64,000 nt of DNA, taken from positions 186,001-250,000 of the forward strand of contig NZ_FOBO01000002.1 of NCBI RefSeq assembly GCF_900109855.1. The letters are read 5' to 3'. The stretch is from Roseovarius tolerans. Its GTDB lineage: Bacteria; Pseudomonadota; Alphaproteobacteria; Rhodobacterales; Rhodobacteraceae. Shown here in pieces: positions 46,576 through 55,033 of this stretch. Both the position numbers and the translations under genes were made by a program. Position 1 is the stretch's first letter; every line of letters begins with the position of its first letter. The notes beneath the pieces are model-generated. The model made no database searches, had not been told where the DNA came from, and saw only the letters and a list, made by a program, of their open reading frames with translations.

Positions 46576-47052
46576 ATGACCCGTATCGCTCGCCTTTCTC
46601 TCGCCTGCCTCGTGCTGCTTGGTGCCTGCGCACCGCCCGCGCTTTATCACAAGCCCGGGGCCGACCCCGCGCAGATCGAGGCCAACCTGACCGCCTGCCT
46701 TGTCTCGGCCCTGAACCAGGTGCCGCGCGACATCCGCACGCGCTACATTCCCGCGCAATACGCGCCCTACCGCTACTGCAATTCGCATGGCCGGTGCTAC
46801 ACGCGCCACCGGTTGATCAGCCCGGCACGCACCGAAAGCTATGATGCCAATGAGGGCCTGCGCGCCCGCGTCACCGAGCAATGCATGGCGCAGGCGGGGT
46901 ATCGTCCGGTGTCGCTGCCGCAATGCGACCCGGACCGGGTGCGCGCGGCCCAGATCGTGACGGACGCCCCGCAACCGCGCCTGGACGCCACAAGCTGTAC
47001 GCTGCGCCTGCCGACGGGCGAGTGGCGGATCGTGACGCCGGGCGGCGCGTAA
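46576..47052 (+). CDS. Small lipoprotein of unknown function
   Basis: The 158-residue protein has a lipoprotein signal peptide, with the lipobox LGAC and the modified cysteine at position 18 (MTRIARLSLACLVLLGAC). The mature part is rich in Arg, Tyr and Cys (YIPAQYAPYRYCNSHGRCYTRHR) with six cysteines in all, so disulfides are likely. I recognise no family. The start at 46576 is preferred over 46510, which would hide the signal peptide. It is divergent from trkA by 98 bp. Confidence 0.78.
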   Translation: MTRIARLSLACLVLLGACAPPALYHKPGADPAQIEANLTACLVSALNQVPRDIRTRYIPAQYAPYRYCNSHGRCYTRHRLISPARTESYDANEGLRARVTEQCMAQAGYRPVSLPQCDPDRVRAAQIVTDAPQPRLDATSCTLRLPTGEWRIVTPGGA

Positions 47053-47140
47053 GCGCAACCGGCGCTTTTCCGATACAATCCGTCGCTGTGCCGCAGGCGC
47101 CTTGCGCAACCATGCGGTAATCACGTAAATGTGATTTTGT

Positions 47141-47201
47141 CTTCGTTCCCCGGTGCGACGCTGCATACCGGGTATGCACAGACGCCGCTTGTAGAACGAA
47201 G
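47141..47201. promoter_or_regulatory. Nested inverted repeats upstream of the second LysR gene
   Basis: An outer inverted repeat (CTTCGTTC, 47141-47148, and GAACGAAG, 47194-47201) encloses a perfect 17-bp palindrome (TGCATACC-G-GGTATGCA, 47162-47178). Just upstream is AATCAC-N6-GTGATT (47119-47136). These are probable operators or an RNA structure in the leader. Confidence 0.45.
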
Positions 47202-47262
47202 CGCGACCGCCATATGCGGCTCACTTTAACTGTTTCCCAGTTCCGAACAATCTTCACATGAG

Positions 47263-48189
47263 GTGCCCCAAGGTTTGCCCACAACGTCCTCGCCGCCCCC
47301 TTCTTTCGCGCGCATTTACGATGACTTGCGCGTTGTCCTGACCGTTCAGCGTTGCGGGTCAATGACCAATGCCGCAAGCGAGATCGGCACCACCACCTCC
47401 ACGGTGTCGCGCCAGATCGCGCGGCTACGCGAGACGCTTGGCATCTACCCATTCGTGAAAGCCGATGGCGATTGGCATCTCAACCCCGCACTGCGGGATT
47501 TGGTGACGGCGTTCGAACAGGCTGACGGTATGCTTGAAAGCGAACTGGCCCGCCTGCAAAGCTATCAGCCGACCGCGAAACGGGACGTCAAGATCGGTGC
47601 GCCCCCCACGGTGCTGTCGCATATGCTGAGCCAGGGCATACGGGAGTTCGTGAAGACCAGCCCCGGCATTCGGCCGGTCCTGGAAAGCCGCGTGCACGAA
47701 AGCGGGCTTGGCACCACGGATATCAGCGTGGTCTTCTACCCGCCCGAATCTGGGCGCGTACGGGTCAAGCGCTGCGGCGTGCTGGATTTCGCCCTCTTCG
47801 CGCCCAAAGGCTGGCGCAATGGCGATGGATGGGTCAGTTTGGGAGAGCGCGTGGCCGGACCTTATATCGAGGCGCGCCGGCATTTTTTCAACAGCGATCC
47901 CACCGTCCTCGTCGACAGTTTCCCACAGGCCATACGCGTCATGCGTGATATCGGTGTGGCGGGCGCATTGCCCGTCATCGTTGCCGCACAGGAACCCGAT
48001 CTTGAATTGATCGGTCCTGCGGGCCTCGACGTCACGCGCGATCTCTTCGTGATCCATCATGAGACCCGAAGCACCGATCCTGACATCCGCGCAACAGTGA
48101 ACTGGGTGAGCACGCAATTAATTGAAGCAAAACGAAAAACGCGCGAGTTGCGCGAAATGCAACATCGCTTTTGCGATAGCCTGGCTTGA
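47263..48189 (+). CDS. LysR family transcriptional regulator
   Basis: The 308-residue protein has an N-terminal winged helix-turn-helix (CGSMTNAASEIGTTTSTVSRQIARLRETLG) and a substrate-binding domain beginning KIGAPPTVLSHMLSQGIREFV. It is a divergent LysR member: the second half has the layout FYPPESGRVRVKRCGVLDFALFAP. The start is not certain: GTG at 47263 or TTG at 47275 are both possible and neither has a strong ribosome binding site. The DoxX-like gene follows 54 bp downstream and may be its target or operon partner. Confidence 0.82.
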   Translation: MPQGLPTTSSPPPSFARIYDDLRVVLTVQRCGSMTNAASEIGTTTSTVSRQIARLRETLGIYPFVKADGDWHLNPALRDLVTAFEQADGMLESELARLQSYQPTAKRDVKIGAPPTVLSHMLSQGIREFVKTSPGIRPVLESRVHESGLGTTDISVVFYPPESGRVRVKRCGVLDFALFAPKGWRNGDGWVSLGERVAGPYIEARRHFFNSDPTVLVDSFPQAIRVMRDIGVAGALPVIVAAQEPDLELIGPAGLDVTRDLFVIHHETRSTDPDIRATVNWVSTQLIEAKRKTRELREMQHRFCDSLA

Positions 48190-48243
48190 AGCAAACACGT
48201 CTTGGTTGCACAGTTCGCTTAAAAACAAGCAATCGAGGCAGAC

Positions 48244-48660
48244 ATGATACAGGCATTCGGCACGGCTGGTCTTCTCAGCCGACTATACCTCGCGGCATTC
48301 TTCGCGTCACACGTGACCCATGCCCTGGCCCCCGGCGCGTTGAAGACGTGGACCGGGACCACGACGCAGGCTCTGCACACCGGCGATCCCTGGATGGATA
48401 TCGCCGTGGCGGCACTACTGAGCCTTGTGGTGATCTGGTTGGCGCTTGGGGTCCATAGCCGGATCGTGGCACTGATCGGCTTCTTGATCTGCACCGCCAC
48501 GGTTATCTTGCATGGCGACACATGGATAAATTCCGCCCGGGTCGATCTGTGGACATGGCCGCATGTCACCGCGCTGTTGGCGGTCGTGATCCTTGCCATC
48601 ACCGGCGGCGGGACATGGCGGCTCTATTCCGGGGGCTGGCGGGTTCGCCATTCGATCTGA
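48244..48660 (+). CDS. DoxX-like small membrane protein
   Basis: The 138-residue protein has four hydrophobic segments (GLLSRLYLAAFFASHVTHAL, DIAVAALLSLVVIWLALG, IVALIGFLICTATVILH, HVTALLAVVILAITGGG), as in the DoxX/DoxD-like family. Members are small inner-membrane proteins linked in some bacteria to oxidative stress; its role here is unknown. It is convergent with phoB, 20 bp apart. Confidence 0.7.
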   Translation: MIQAFGTAGLLSRLYLAAFFASHVTHALAPGALKTWTGTTTQALHTGDPWMDIAVAALLSLVVIWLALGVHSRIVALIGFLICTATVILHGDTWINSARVDLWTWPHVTALLAVVILAITGGGTWRLYSGGWRVRHSI

Positions 48661-48680
48661 TCGCCCCGACCGGTTGCGCG

Positions 48681-49370
48681 TCAGCCAAGCGCGTAGCCGG
48701 CCCCGCGTACGGTGCGCAAGGGATCATCGCCGCCATGCTGGCACAGCGCCTTGCGCAGCCGCCCGATATGCACGTCCACGGTGCGGGTATCGACATAGAT
48801 GTCACGCCCCCAGACCCGGTCGAGCAATTGCTCGCGTGACCAGACGCGTCCGGGCTTTTCCATGAAGGTCGAGAGCAGCCGAAACTCGGTCGGGCCCAGC
48901 TTCAGCGGCTGGTCGCAGCGGGTCACGCGATGGGTCTCGGCGTCCAGAACGATATCGTCATATTCCAGCCGCTCGCCCACCGTGGCGGGCCGCGTGCGGC
49001 GCAGTTGCGCGCGCACCCGCGCCATCAGTTCGACCAATGAATAGGGCTTGATCACGTAGTCATCGGCACCGGTTTCCAGCCCGCGCACCCTGTCCACCTC
49101 CTCAGAACGCGCCGAGAGCATGATGATCGGAATAGCACGCGTCTCGGAGCGGGTCTTGAGCTGGCGACACACCTCAATGCCCGACACATTGGGCATCATC
49201 CAGTCGAGCACGATGATGTCAGGCGGCATTTCCGACACCATCAACAGCGCCTCCTCGCCATTGCTGGCGGTGACGACGCGGAACCCGTCCGCTTCAAGGT
49301 TATAGCCCAGAACCTCGCGCTGCGCGGGCTCATCCTCGACCAGCAGCACTGTGGGTTGATCGGCGGACAT
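48681..49370 (-). CDS. phoB: Phosphate regulon response regulator PhoB
   Basis: The 229-residue protein has a receiver domain with phosphorylated Asp56 (DIIVLDWMMP) and an OmpR-type winged helix (VWSREQLLDRVWGRDIYVDTRTVDVHIGRLR). Phosphorylated by PhoR, it binds Pho boxes and turns on phosphate-starvation genes. It is the last gene of the phoR-pst-phoU-phoB series, 17 bp after phoU. Confidence 0.97.
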   Translation of the reverse strand: MSADQPTVLLVEDEPAQREVLGYNLEADGFRVVTASNGEEALLMVSEMPPDIIVLDWMMPNVSGIEVCRQLKTRSETRAIPIIMLSARSEEVDRVRGLETGADDYVIKPYSLVELMARVRAQLRRTRPATVGERLEYDDIVLDAETHRVTRCDQPLKLGPTEFRLLSTFMEKPGRVWSREQLLDRVWGRDIYVDTRTVDVHIGRLRKALCQHGGDDPLRTVRGAGYALG

Positions 49371-49387
49371 CGGCGGTCTCTCCTGTC

Positions 49388-50116
49388 TCAGACGTTGATA
49401 TCAGGCGCGATGCCGGGATCGACCGAAGTCGTGTCGCCCTTGGGGCGTGGATCCTCGGGCATCTCGCCGGACACCAGATAGATCACCTGTTCCGCGATCG
49501 AGGTCACCAGATCGCCCATCCGCTCGGTGTTCTTGGCGATGAAATGCAGATGCATGCAGGGCGTGATGTTGCGTGGGTCTTCCATCATGAAGGTCAGGAA
49601 TTCGCGGAAGATCGCATTATACATCTGATCGACGTCCTGATCACGGTGCATCACCTCGAGCGCCAGATCGGCATCGCGCTGAATATAGGCGTCGAGCACG
49701 TCCTTGAGCATCTCCTCGACCTCGCGCGCCATCCGGCGCAGCGCGGCGGGAGAGCCGTTGACCGGGGCCATGCTCGACAGGACCGAGGTGCGCTTGGCCA
49801 TGTTCTTGGCATAGTCGCCGATCCGCTCGAGGCTGGCGGAAATCTTGATCACCGTCAGCACGAGGCGCAGGTCGCGCGCGGTTGGCGCGCGCAGTGCGAT
49901 GACGCGGGCGGCCTCTTCGTTGATCTGCTCTTCGAGGGCGTCGATGGCCTTGTCGCGGCCGCGCACTTCCTCGGCCAGTTCCTCGTCGCGGGTTTCGAGC
50001 GAGCGGGCGGCGTCGGCGATGGCGCGTTCAACCATGCCGCCCATCTTCATGATCTGCGCCTGAATGGTTTCGAGATCGCGGTCGAAGGACGAGACGATAT
50101 GCTGCTGGTCTGACAT
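49388..50116 (-). CDS. phoU: Phosphate signalling protein PhoU
   Basis: The 242-residue protein has the two three-helix bundles of PhoU, with metal-binding motif elements ERIGDYAKNMAKR and NTERMGDLVTSIAEQ. PhoU links the PstSCAB transporter to PhoR and damps signalling when phosphate is plentiful. The start at 50116 (MSDQQHIVSSFDRDLE) fits the family; the frame upstream to 50224 overlaps pstB and is not coding. Confidence 0.96.
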   Translation of the reverse strand: MSDQQHIVSSFDRDLETIQAQIMKMGGMVERAIADAARSLETRDEELAEEVRGRDKAIDALEEQINEEAARVIALRAPTARDLRLVLTVIKISASLERIGDYAKNMAKRTSVLSSMAPVNGSPAALRRMAREVEEMLKDVLDAYIQRDADLALEVMHRDQDVDQMYNAIFREFLTFMMEDPRNITPCMHLHFIAKNTERMGDLVTSIAEQVIYLVSGEMPEDPRPKGDTTSVDPGIAPDINV

Positions 50117-50138
50117 TGGAATGATCCTGATCCTGGCC

Positions 50139-50939
50139 TCAGCCGATGCGCCCGGTGATGTAGCTTTCGGTGCGCTCATCTTCGGGGTTGGTGAAAATGG
50201 TGCCGGTGTCGCCGTATTCGACAAGGTTGCCGAGATGGAAGAACGCCGTCTTCTGGCTGACGCGCGCGGCCTGCTGCATGGAGTGGGTGACGATCACCAC
50301 GGAATAGTCCTGCCGCAACTCGTCAATCAACTCCTCGACCTGCGCGGTGGCAATCGGATCGAGCGCCGAACACGGTTCGTCCATCAAGAGAACCTCGGGC
50401 GCGGTGGCCACGGCGCGGGCGATGCAAAGGCGCTGCTGCTGGCCACCCGAAAGGCCCGTGCCGGGCTGATCGAGCCGGTCCTTGGCCTCATTCCACAGCG
50501 CGGCGCGGCGCAAGGATTTCTCGACGATCTCGTCGAGATCGGCCTTGGTGCGTGCGAGCCCGTGGATGCGGGGGCCATAGGCCACATTATCGTAGATCGA
50601 CTTGGGGAACGGATTGGGCTTCTGGAACACCATGCCCACCTTGGCGCGCAGCTGCACCGGGTCCACCCGCTTGTCGTAGATGTCCTGGCCGTCGAGCAGG
50701 ATATCGCCCTCCACCCGGCAGATGTCGATGGTGTCGTTCATCCGGTTGATGCAACGCAGGAAGGTGGATTTACCGCAGCCCGACGGGCCGATGAAGGCGG
50801 TCACGGTGTTGTCGAGGATATCCACATCCACGTCCTTGATGGCGTGGGTGTCGCCATAATAGACCTGCACCTTGCGCGCGGCGATCTTGATTTTGTCTTG
50901 GGTCACTTTGTTCTCCGCAAGATTAGGGGCGTCATACAT
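50139..50939 (-). CDS. pstB: Phosphate ABC transporter ATP-binding protein PstB
   Basis: The 266-residue ATPase has Walker A (GPSGCGKST), the ABC signature ([14 protein letters not shown]), Walker B ([12 protein letters not shown]) and the H-loop ([14 protein letters not shown]). It powers high-affinity phosphate uptake through PstC and PstA. The start has a ribosome binding site within the gap after pstA. Confidence 0.97.
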   Translation of the reverse strand: MYDAPNLAENKVTQDKIKIAARKVQVYYGDTHAIKDVDVDILDNTVTAFIGPSGCGKSTFLRCINRMNDTIDICRVEGDILLDGQDIYDKRVDPVQLRAKVGMVFQKPNPFPKSIYDNVAYGPRIHGLARTKADLDEIVEKSLRRAALWNEAKDRLDQPGTGLSGGQQQRLCIARAVATAPEVLLMDEPCSALDPIATAQVEELIDELRQDYSVVIVTHSMQQAARVSQKTAFFHLGNLVEYGDTGTIFTNPEDERTESYITGRIG

Positions 50940-50954
50940 GGTGGGATACCTTTC

Positions 50955-52283
50955 TTACCAGCGGCGTTCAAACCGGCGACGCAGGATGATCGCGATAATG
51001 TTCATGGTCAGCAGGAAGACGAGGAGCACGATGATGCCGCCCCAGGCCTTTTCATAAAAGCTCGGATCGGCGCGCGCGGCCCAGGTGTAGATCTGCGCGG
51101 GCATCGCCGAGTTGGGGTCCATGAAGCCCGACACCACGCCGTCCGGATAGCCGCGCGCGACAAAGCCGACCATACCGATCAGCAAAAGCGGCGCGGTTTC
51201 ACCAAGCGCCTGCGCAAGCCCGATGATGGTGCCGGTCAGGATACCGGGCATGGCGAGCGGCAGCACATGGTGAAAGACCGACTGCATCTTGGACGCGCCG
51301 ACCCCGAGTGCCGCATCGCGGATCGACGGCGGCACGGCGCGCAGCGAGGCGCGGGTCGAGATGATGATCGTCGGCAGGGTCATCAGCGTCAGCACGAGCC
51401 CCCCAACAAGCGGGGCCGATTGCGGCAGATGCGCGAACTGGATGAAGACCGCGAGGCCGAGGATGCCGAACACGATGGAAGGCACCGCCGCGAGGTTTGA
51501 GATATTCACCTCGATGAGGTCGGTGAACTTGTTCTGCGGTGCGAATTCCTCGAGGTAGATCGACGCCGCGACGCCGATCGGCAGCGACAGGACCAGCACC
51601 ACCAGCATCATGAAGAACGACCCCACGACCGACGCCCCGATACCTGCACCGCCGGGATTGTCCACGCCGGAATCGGTCCCGGTGATGAAGGTCCAGTTGA
51701 GACTGGAGCGCACGATACCGGCCTCTTGCAAGGCATCGACCAGATCGAGATCGGCAGCCATCAGAAAGCGGCTGTCCTTGACAGAGTCGCGGGTCAGTCG
51801 CCCGTTAAGATAGCCATCAACGCGCGAGGACGCAGCCAGCTCGAAACTGACGGGCGTGCCGATCTCACCGGGATTGGCCTGGTAATATTCGCGCAGCGTG
51901 CTGCCGACCTTGCCGAGCAGTCGCTCGATCGAATCTTCGTCGAAATCCATCTCCATTCCACGCGCGTCAAGCTGCTGCTTGAGCGCGTCGATGAAGAGGG
52001 TCTGATAGGCCTTAGTCTTGAAAAGCTCGCCTTCAGCGGCATCGATTTGCGGTTGCGTGATGGTGAATTCGACCCCGACAATCGTCCGCGTGAAGGCCGG
52101 GCTACCGGAACGGATGATCGACACCGCCAGCACCACTAGAAAGAAGATGCCGATCAGGATCGCGGTGAGGCCATAGGCTTTGAACCGGGCCTCGGCGCGG
52201 TTGCGGCGCTTGGTGCGCGCATCCTGAGTTGCGAGCGAGCTGCCGGGACGGTCTCCGCCGGTGTTGAGCGTTGCGTCGGTCAT
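50955..52283 (-). CDS. pstA: Phosphate ABC transporter permease PstA
   Basis: The 442-residue permease has a C-terminal BPD_transp_1 domain with an EAA-like loop near DAALGVGASKMQSVFHHVLPLAMPGI and six helices. The first half carries one helix near residue 40 and an additional periplasmic domain of about 130 residues (about residues 65-200), so the protein is longer than E. coli PstA (296). This long form is typical for alphaproteobacteria. It overlaps pstC by 4 bp. Confidence 0.95.
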   Translation of the reverse strand: MTDATLNTGGDRPGSSLATQDARTKRRNRAEARFKAYGLTAILIGIFFLVVLAVSIIRSGSPAFTRTIVGVEFTITQPQIDAAEGELFKTKAYQTLFIDALKQQLDARGMEMDFDEDSIERLLGKVGSTLREYYQANPGEIGTPVSFELAASSRVDGYLNGRLTRDSVKDSRFLMAADLDLVDALQEAGIVRSSLNWTFITGTDSGVDNPGGAGIGASVVGSFFMMLVVLVLSLPIGVAASIYLEEFAPQNKFTDLIEVNISNLAAVPSIVFGILGLAVFIQFAHLPQSAPLVGGLVLTLMTLPTIIISTRASLRAVPPSIRDAALGVGASKMQSVFHHVLPLAMPGILTGTIIGLAQALGETAPLLLIGMVGFVARGYPDGVVSGFMDPNSAMPAQIYTWAARADPSFYEKAWGGIIVLLVFLLTMNIIAIILRRRFERRW

Positions 52284-53752
52284 TCATACTGCTCCCGGTA
52301 TTTGCGAACGATGTAGAGGGCAAAAATGTTGAGCCCGAGCGTGATGACAAAGAGCGTCATGCCGAGCGCGAAAGCCACCAGCGCCTCGGGCGAGGCGAAA
52401 TCGGCGTCACCGGTCAGCTGGCTCACGATCTTGGCGGTGACCGTGGTCATCGCCTCGAACGGATTGAGCGACAGCCGTGCAGCAGCCCCTGCCCCGAGCA
52501 CCACGATCATGGTCTCCCCGATGGCGCGGCTGGCTGCCAGCAGGATCGCACCCACGATGCCCGGCAGTGCGGCGGGCAGCACCACCTGCCGGATGGTTTC
52601 AGACTTGGTGGCCCCCAGCCCGTAAGAGCCGTCACGCATCGCCTGCGGCACCGAGTTGATGATGTCATCGGACAAGGAGCTGACAAAGGGGATGAGCATG
52701 ATGCCCATCACCAGACCAGCGGTCATCACCGCCGTGCCAGCCTGCATCCAGCCCAGACCGTCCTTGCCGAAGACCGCCATCAGCAGCGGCCCGACAGTCA
52801 GCAGCGCGAATAGACCGTAAACGATGGTCGGGATACCCGCGAGCACCTCCAACATCGGCTTGGCGAAGGACCGCACCCGCGGGGTGGCGTATTCCGACAG
52901 GTAGATCGCTGCAAATAGCCCGACCGGCACCGCAACCATAAGCGCCACGATGGAGATATAGAACGTGCCCCAGAGAAGCGGCAGAACCCCCAGTTCAGAG
53001 CTGCCCCCGCGCCCGGTAAAGGACGGCGACCACGTGGTGCCGAAGAAGAAGTCCCAGGCCGGGTAGAGGCGGAAAAACTCGATGGTGTTGAACACCAGCG
53101 ACAGCACGATGCCCAGAGTGGTCAGAATCGCCACCGAGGCGGCGGCAACCAGCACGCCACGCACCACGTATTCGACCACGTTGCGGGCGCGAAATTCGGG
53201 GCGCATCTCGCGCATACCCCAAGTGGCCCCGGCAAGGGCCACGAGGATCACGAGCGCGCTCAGGATCAGGTTGCCGGTGTCATTCATGATCCGATAACGC
53301 TGCGCCGCCTGCAGGATCGGCTGCGTGACCTGCGCGGTCACGATCTGCCCGGCATCCTTTAGCCGCTGAGTGACGTCGTTGAAGTCACTGCGCGCGTTGC
53401 GGGCGAAGTCCTCGGTCATCAGCCCCTGCGCCACGGCATTGTCGAGCCCTTCGGAGGTGCGGCGTACCTCTGACATGATCAGACCGCGGCTGGAGCCATC
53501 GGGGATCGCGCTTTCGGGAATATCCGCGGCGACGGTACCGTTAACGATCATCGGCTGCGCCAGCAACCAGACCAACAGCAAAAGGAAGGACGGCAGCACA
53601 ACCTTGAGAGCGACGTTATATCCGTAATAGGAGGGCAGAGAATGCAGGTCGCGGCTGTCGCCGCCAACCCGTGCCATGACACGCGCCCGTCCCAGCACAT
53701 AGCCTGTGGTCGCAATGGCAAGAACGATCAAAATCAGCCAGAGAAGCGGCAT
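52280..53752 (-). CDS. pstC: Phosphate ABC transporter permease PstC
   Basis: The 490-residue permease has a C-terminal transport domain with GSYGLGATKSETIRQVVLPAALPGI as the EAA loop, plus an N-terminal DUF3333-like extension (about 60-190) between its first two helices. E. coli PstC has 319 residues; the long form matches the long PstA partner. A strong hairpin separates it from pstS. Confidence 0.95.
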   Translation of the reverse strand: MPLLWLILIVLAIATTGYVLGRARVMARVGGDSRDLHSLPSYYGYNVALKVVLPSFLLLLVWLLAQPMIVNGTVAADIPESAIPDGSSRGLIMSEVRRTSEGLDNAVAQGLMTEDFARNARSDFNDVTQRLKDAGQIVTAQVTQPILQAAQRYRIMNDTGNLILSALVILVALAGATWGMREMRPEFRARNVVEYVVRGVLVAAASVAILTTLGIVLSLVFNTIEFFRLYPAWDFFFGTTWSPSFTGRGGSSELGVLPLLWGTFYISIVALMVAVPVGLFAAIYLSEYATPRVRSFAKPMLEVLAGIPTIVYGLFALLTVGPLLMAVFGKDGLGWMQAGTAVMTAGLVMGIMLIPFVSSLSDDIINSVPQAMRDGSYGLGATKSETIRQVVLPAALPGIVGAILLAASRAIGETMIVVLGAGAAARLSLNPFEAMTTVTAKIVSQLTGDADFASPEALVAFALGMTLFVITLGLNIFALYIVRKYREQYE

Positions 53753-53792
53753 GCGGGCCCCCGTATCATCAATTCATGTTGGCAAAGCAGAC

Positions 53793-53824
53793 AAAACGGG
53801 GGGCGGCGTCAAAACCGCCCCCCG
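53793..53824 (-). terminator. Attenuator-like terminator between pstS and pstC
   Basis: CGGGGGGCGG and CCGCCCCCCG form a 10-bp stem with an 8-base loop, followed on the minus strand by TTTT. It lies in the 92-bp gap after pstS and would let much of the transcript end there, keeping binding protein in excess over permease. Confidence 0.8.
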
Positions 53825-53844
53825 AGCATGGCAGGACGGGGCTA

Positions 53845-54885
53845 TCAGGAGCCGCCGCCCATTACCTTTTCATTCGCGACTGCGGACTGAACTTCGGCCA
53901 GTTCGGGGTCCGAGACGAGGCCGTAGTTCGACAGCGGGCCGCCGGGGCCTGCGATTTCGTCGGCGACGAAGAACTGTGCGTATTCCTTCAGGCCGGGGAT
54001 CACGCCGATATGCGCTTTCTTTACGTAGAAGTAGAGCGGACGCGACACCGGGTATTCACCCGAAGCGATAGTCTCGGTCGAGGGAGCAACGCCGCCCATG
54101 GTGGCAACCTTGAGCTTGTCGGTATTGTTCTCGTAGAATGCGAGGCCAAACACGCCGATGCCGTTGGTGTTCGCGTCGATGCGTGCCAGCGTCTCGGTGT
54201 AGTCGCCGTCGATGTCGACAGACTTGCCGTCGGTGCGCACGTCGAGGCAGGCATCCTCGGCGTCGTCCTCTGACATGCCGCCGTCCATCATCGCCTTCAT
54301 CGCGCCGGTTTCTTCACAGCCGACCAGCAGAACCTTCTCTTCGAAGACTTCGCGGGTGCCGTGCTTGGTGCCGGGGATGAACATGGCGATTTCAGCGTCG
54401 GGCAGATCGCTGTTGAACTCGGCCCAGCTGTTGTGCGGGTTGGCAACGATCTCGCCGTCCTTGAGCACCTGCGCGCCAATGGCGTTGAAGATGTCGGTCG
54501 GCTGGAATTCGGTGAAGGCGGGGCCGGACTGCTGGCTGGCGAAAACGATGCCGTCATAGCCGATGCGCACTTCGATGATGTCGGTCACGCCGTTTTCGGC
54601 GCAGGCCTTGATCTCTTTTTCGCGGATTGCGCGCGAGGCGTTGGCAACGTCGATGGTGTTTTCGCCGACGCCTTCACAGAAGCGCTTGAGGCCCGAGGAC
54701 GAGCCGCCCGACTCGACGACCGGTGTCGGGAAATCGGTGTTGTCGCCAAAGAGTTCGGCAACGATCGAGGCGTAGGGCAGAACGGTCGACGAGCCGGCGA
54801 CCTGTACGTTGTCGCGAGCGGCAGCGCTGCCTGCGGCCAGAGCGGCCAGAGCAGCGGCGGAAACGGTGGTTTTGAGAAGAGACAT
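53845..54885 (-). CDS. pstS: Phosphate ABC transporter substrate-binding protein PstS
   Basis: The 346-residue periplasmic protein has a signal peptide (MSLLKTTVSAAALAALAAG) and a phosphate-binding fold with VQVAGSSTVLPYA, GSSSGLKRFCEG and FIPGTKHGTREVFEE, the loops that hold phosphate. It delivers phosphate to PstCA. The gene is preceded by a ribosome binding site and, further up, by three tandem Pho-box repeats. Confidence 0.96.
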   Translation of the reverse strand: MSLLKTTVSAAALAALAAGSAAARDNVQVAGSSTVLPYASIVAELFGDNTDFPTPVVESGGSSSGLKRFCEGVGENTIDVANASRAIREKEIKACAENGVTDIIEVRIGYDGIVFASQQSGPAFTEFQPTDIFNAIGAQVLKDGEIVANPHNSWAEFNSDLPDAEIAMFIPGTKHGTREVFEEKVLLVGCEETGAMKAMMDGGMSEDDAEDACLDVRTDGKSVDIDGDYTETLARIDANTNGIGVFGLAFYENNTDKLKVATMGGVAPSTETIASGEYPVSRPLYFYVKKAHIGVIPGLKEYAQFFVADEIAGPGGPLSNYGLVSDPELAEVQSAVANEKVMGGGS

Positions 54886-54965
54886 GGATTGCTCCCTGAG
54901 TTCGGTTTCACAGGGCCGCCCGGCAGGGCGACCTTGGGGGCGGTGCTAAGCACTTTCAGCGACGC

Positions 54966-54998
54966 TTTTGTTACACTTATGTAACCGTTTTATGACAG
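54966..54998 (-). promoter_or_regulatory. Triple Pho box upstream of pstS
   Basis: Three contiguous 11-bp direct repeats read on the minus strand: CTGTCATAAAA, CGGTTACATAA and GTGTAACAAAA. Each is a CTGTCAT-like 7-mer followed by four A/T-rich bases, the PhoB recognition unit. The array lies about 80-113 bp before the pstS start. Confidence 0.85.
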
Positions 54999-55033
54999 TC
55001 GCCGATTTGCCGGAAATCGTTGGAAAAAAGGGC

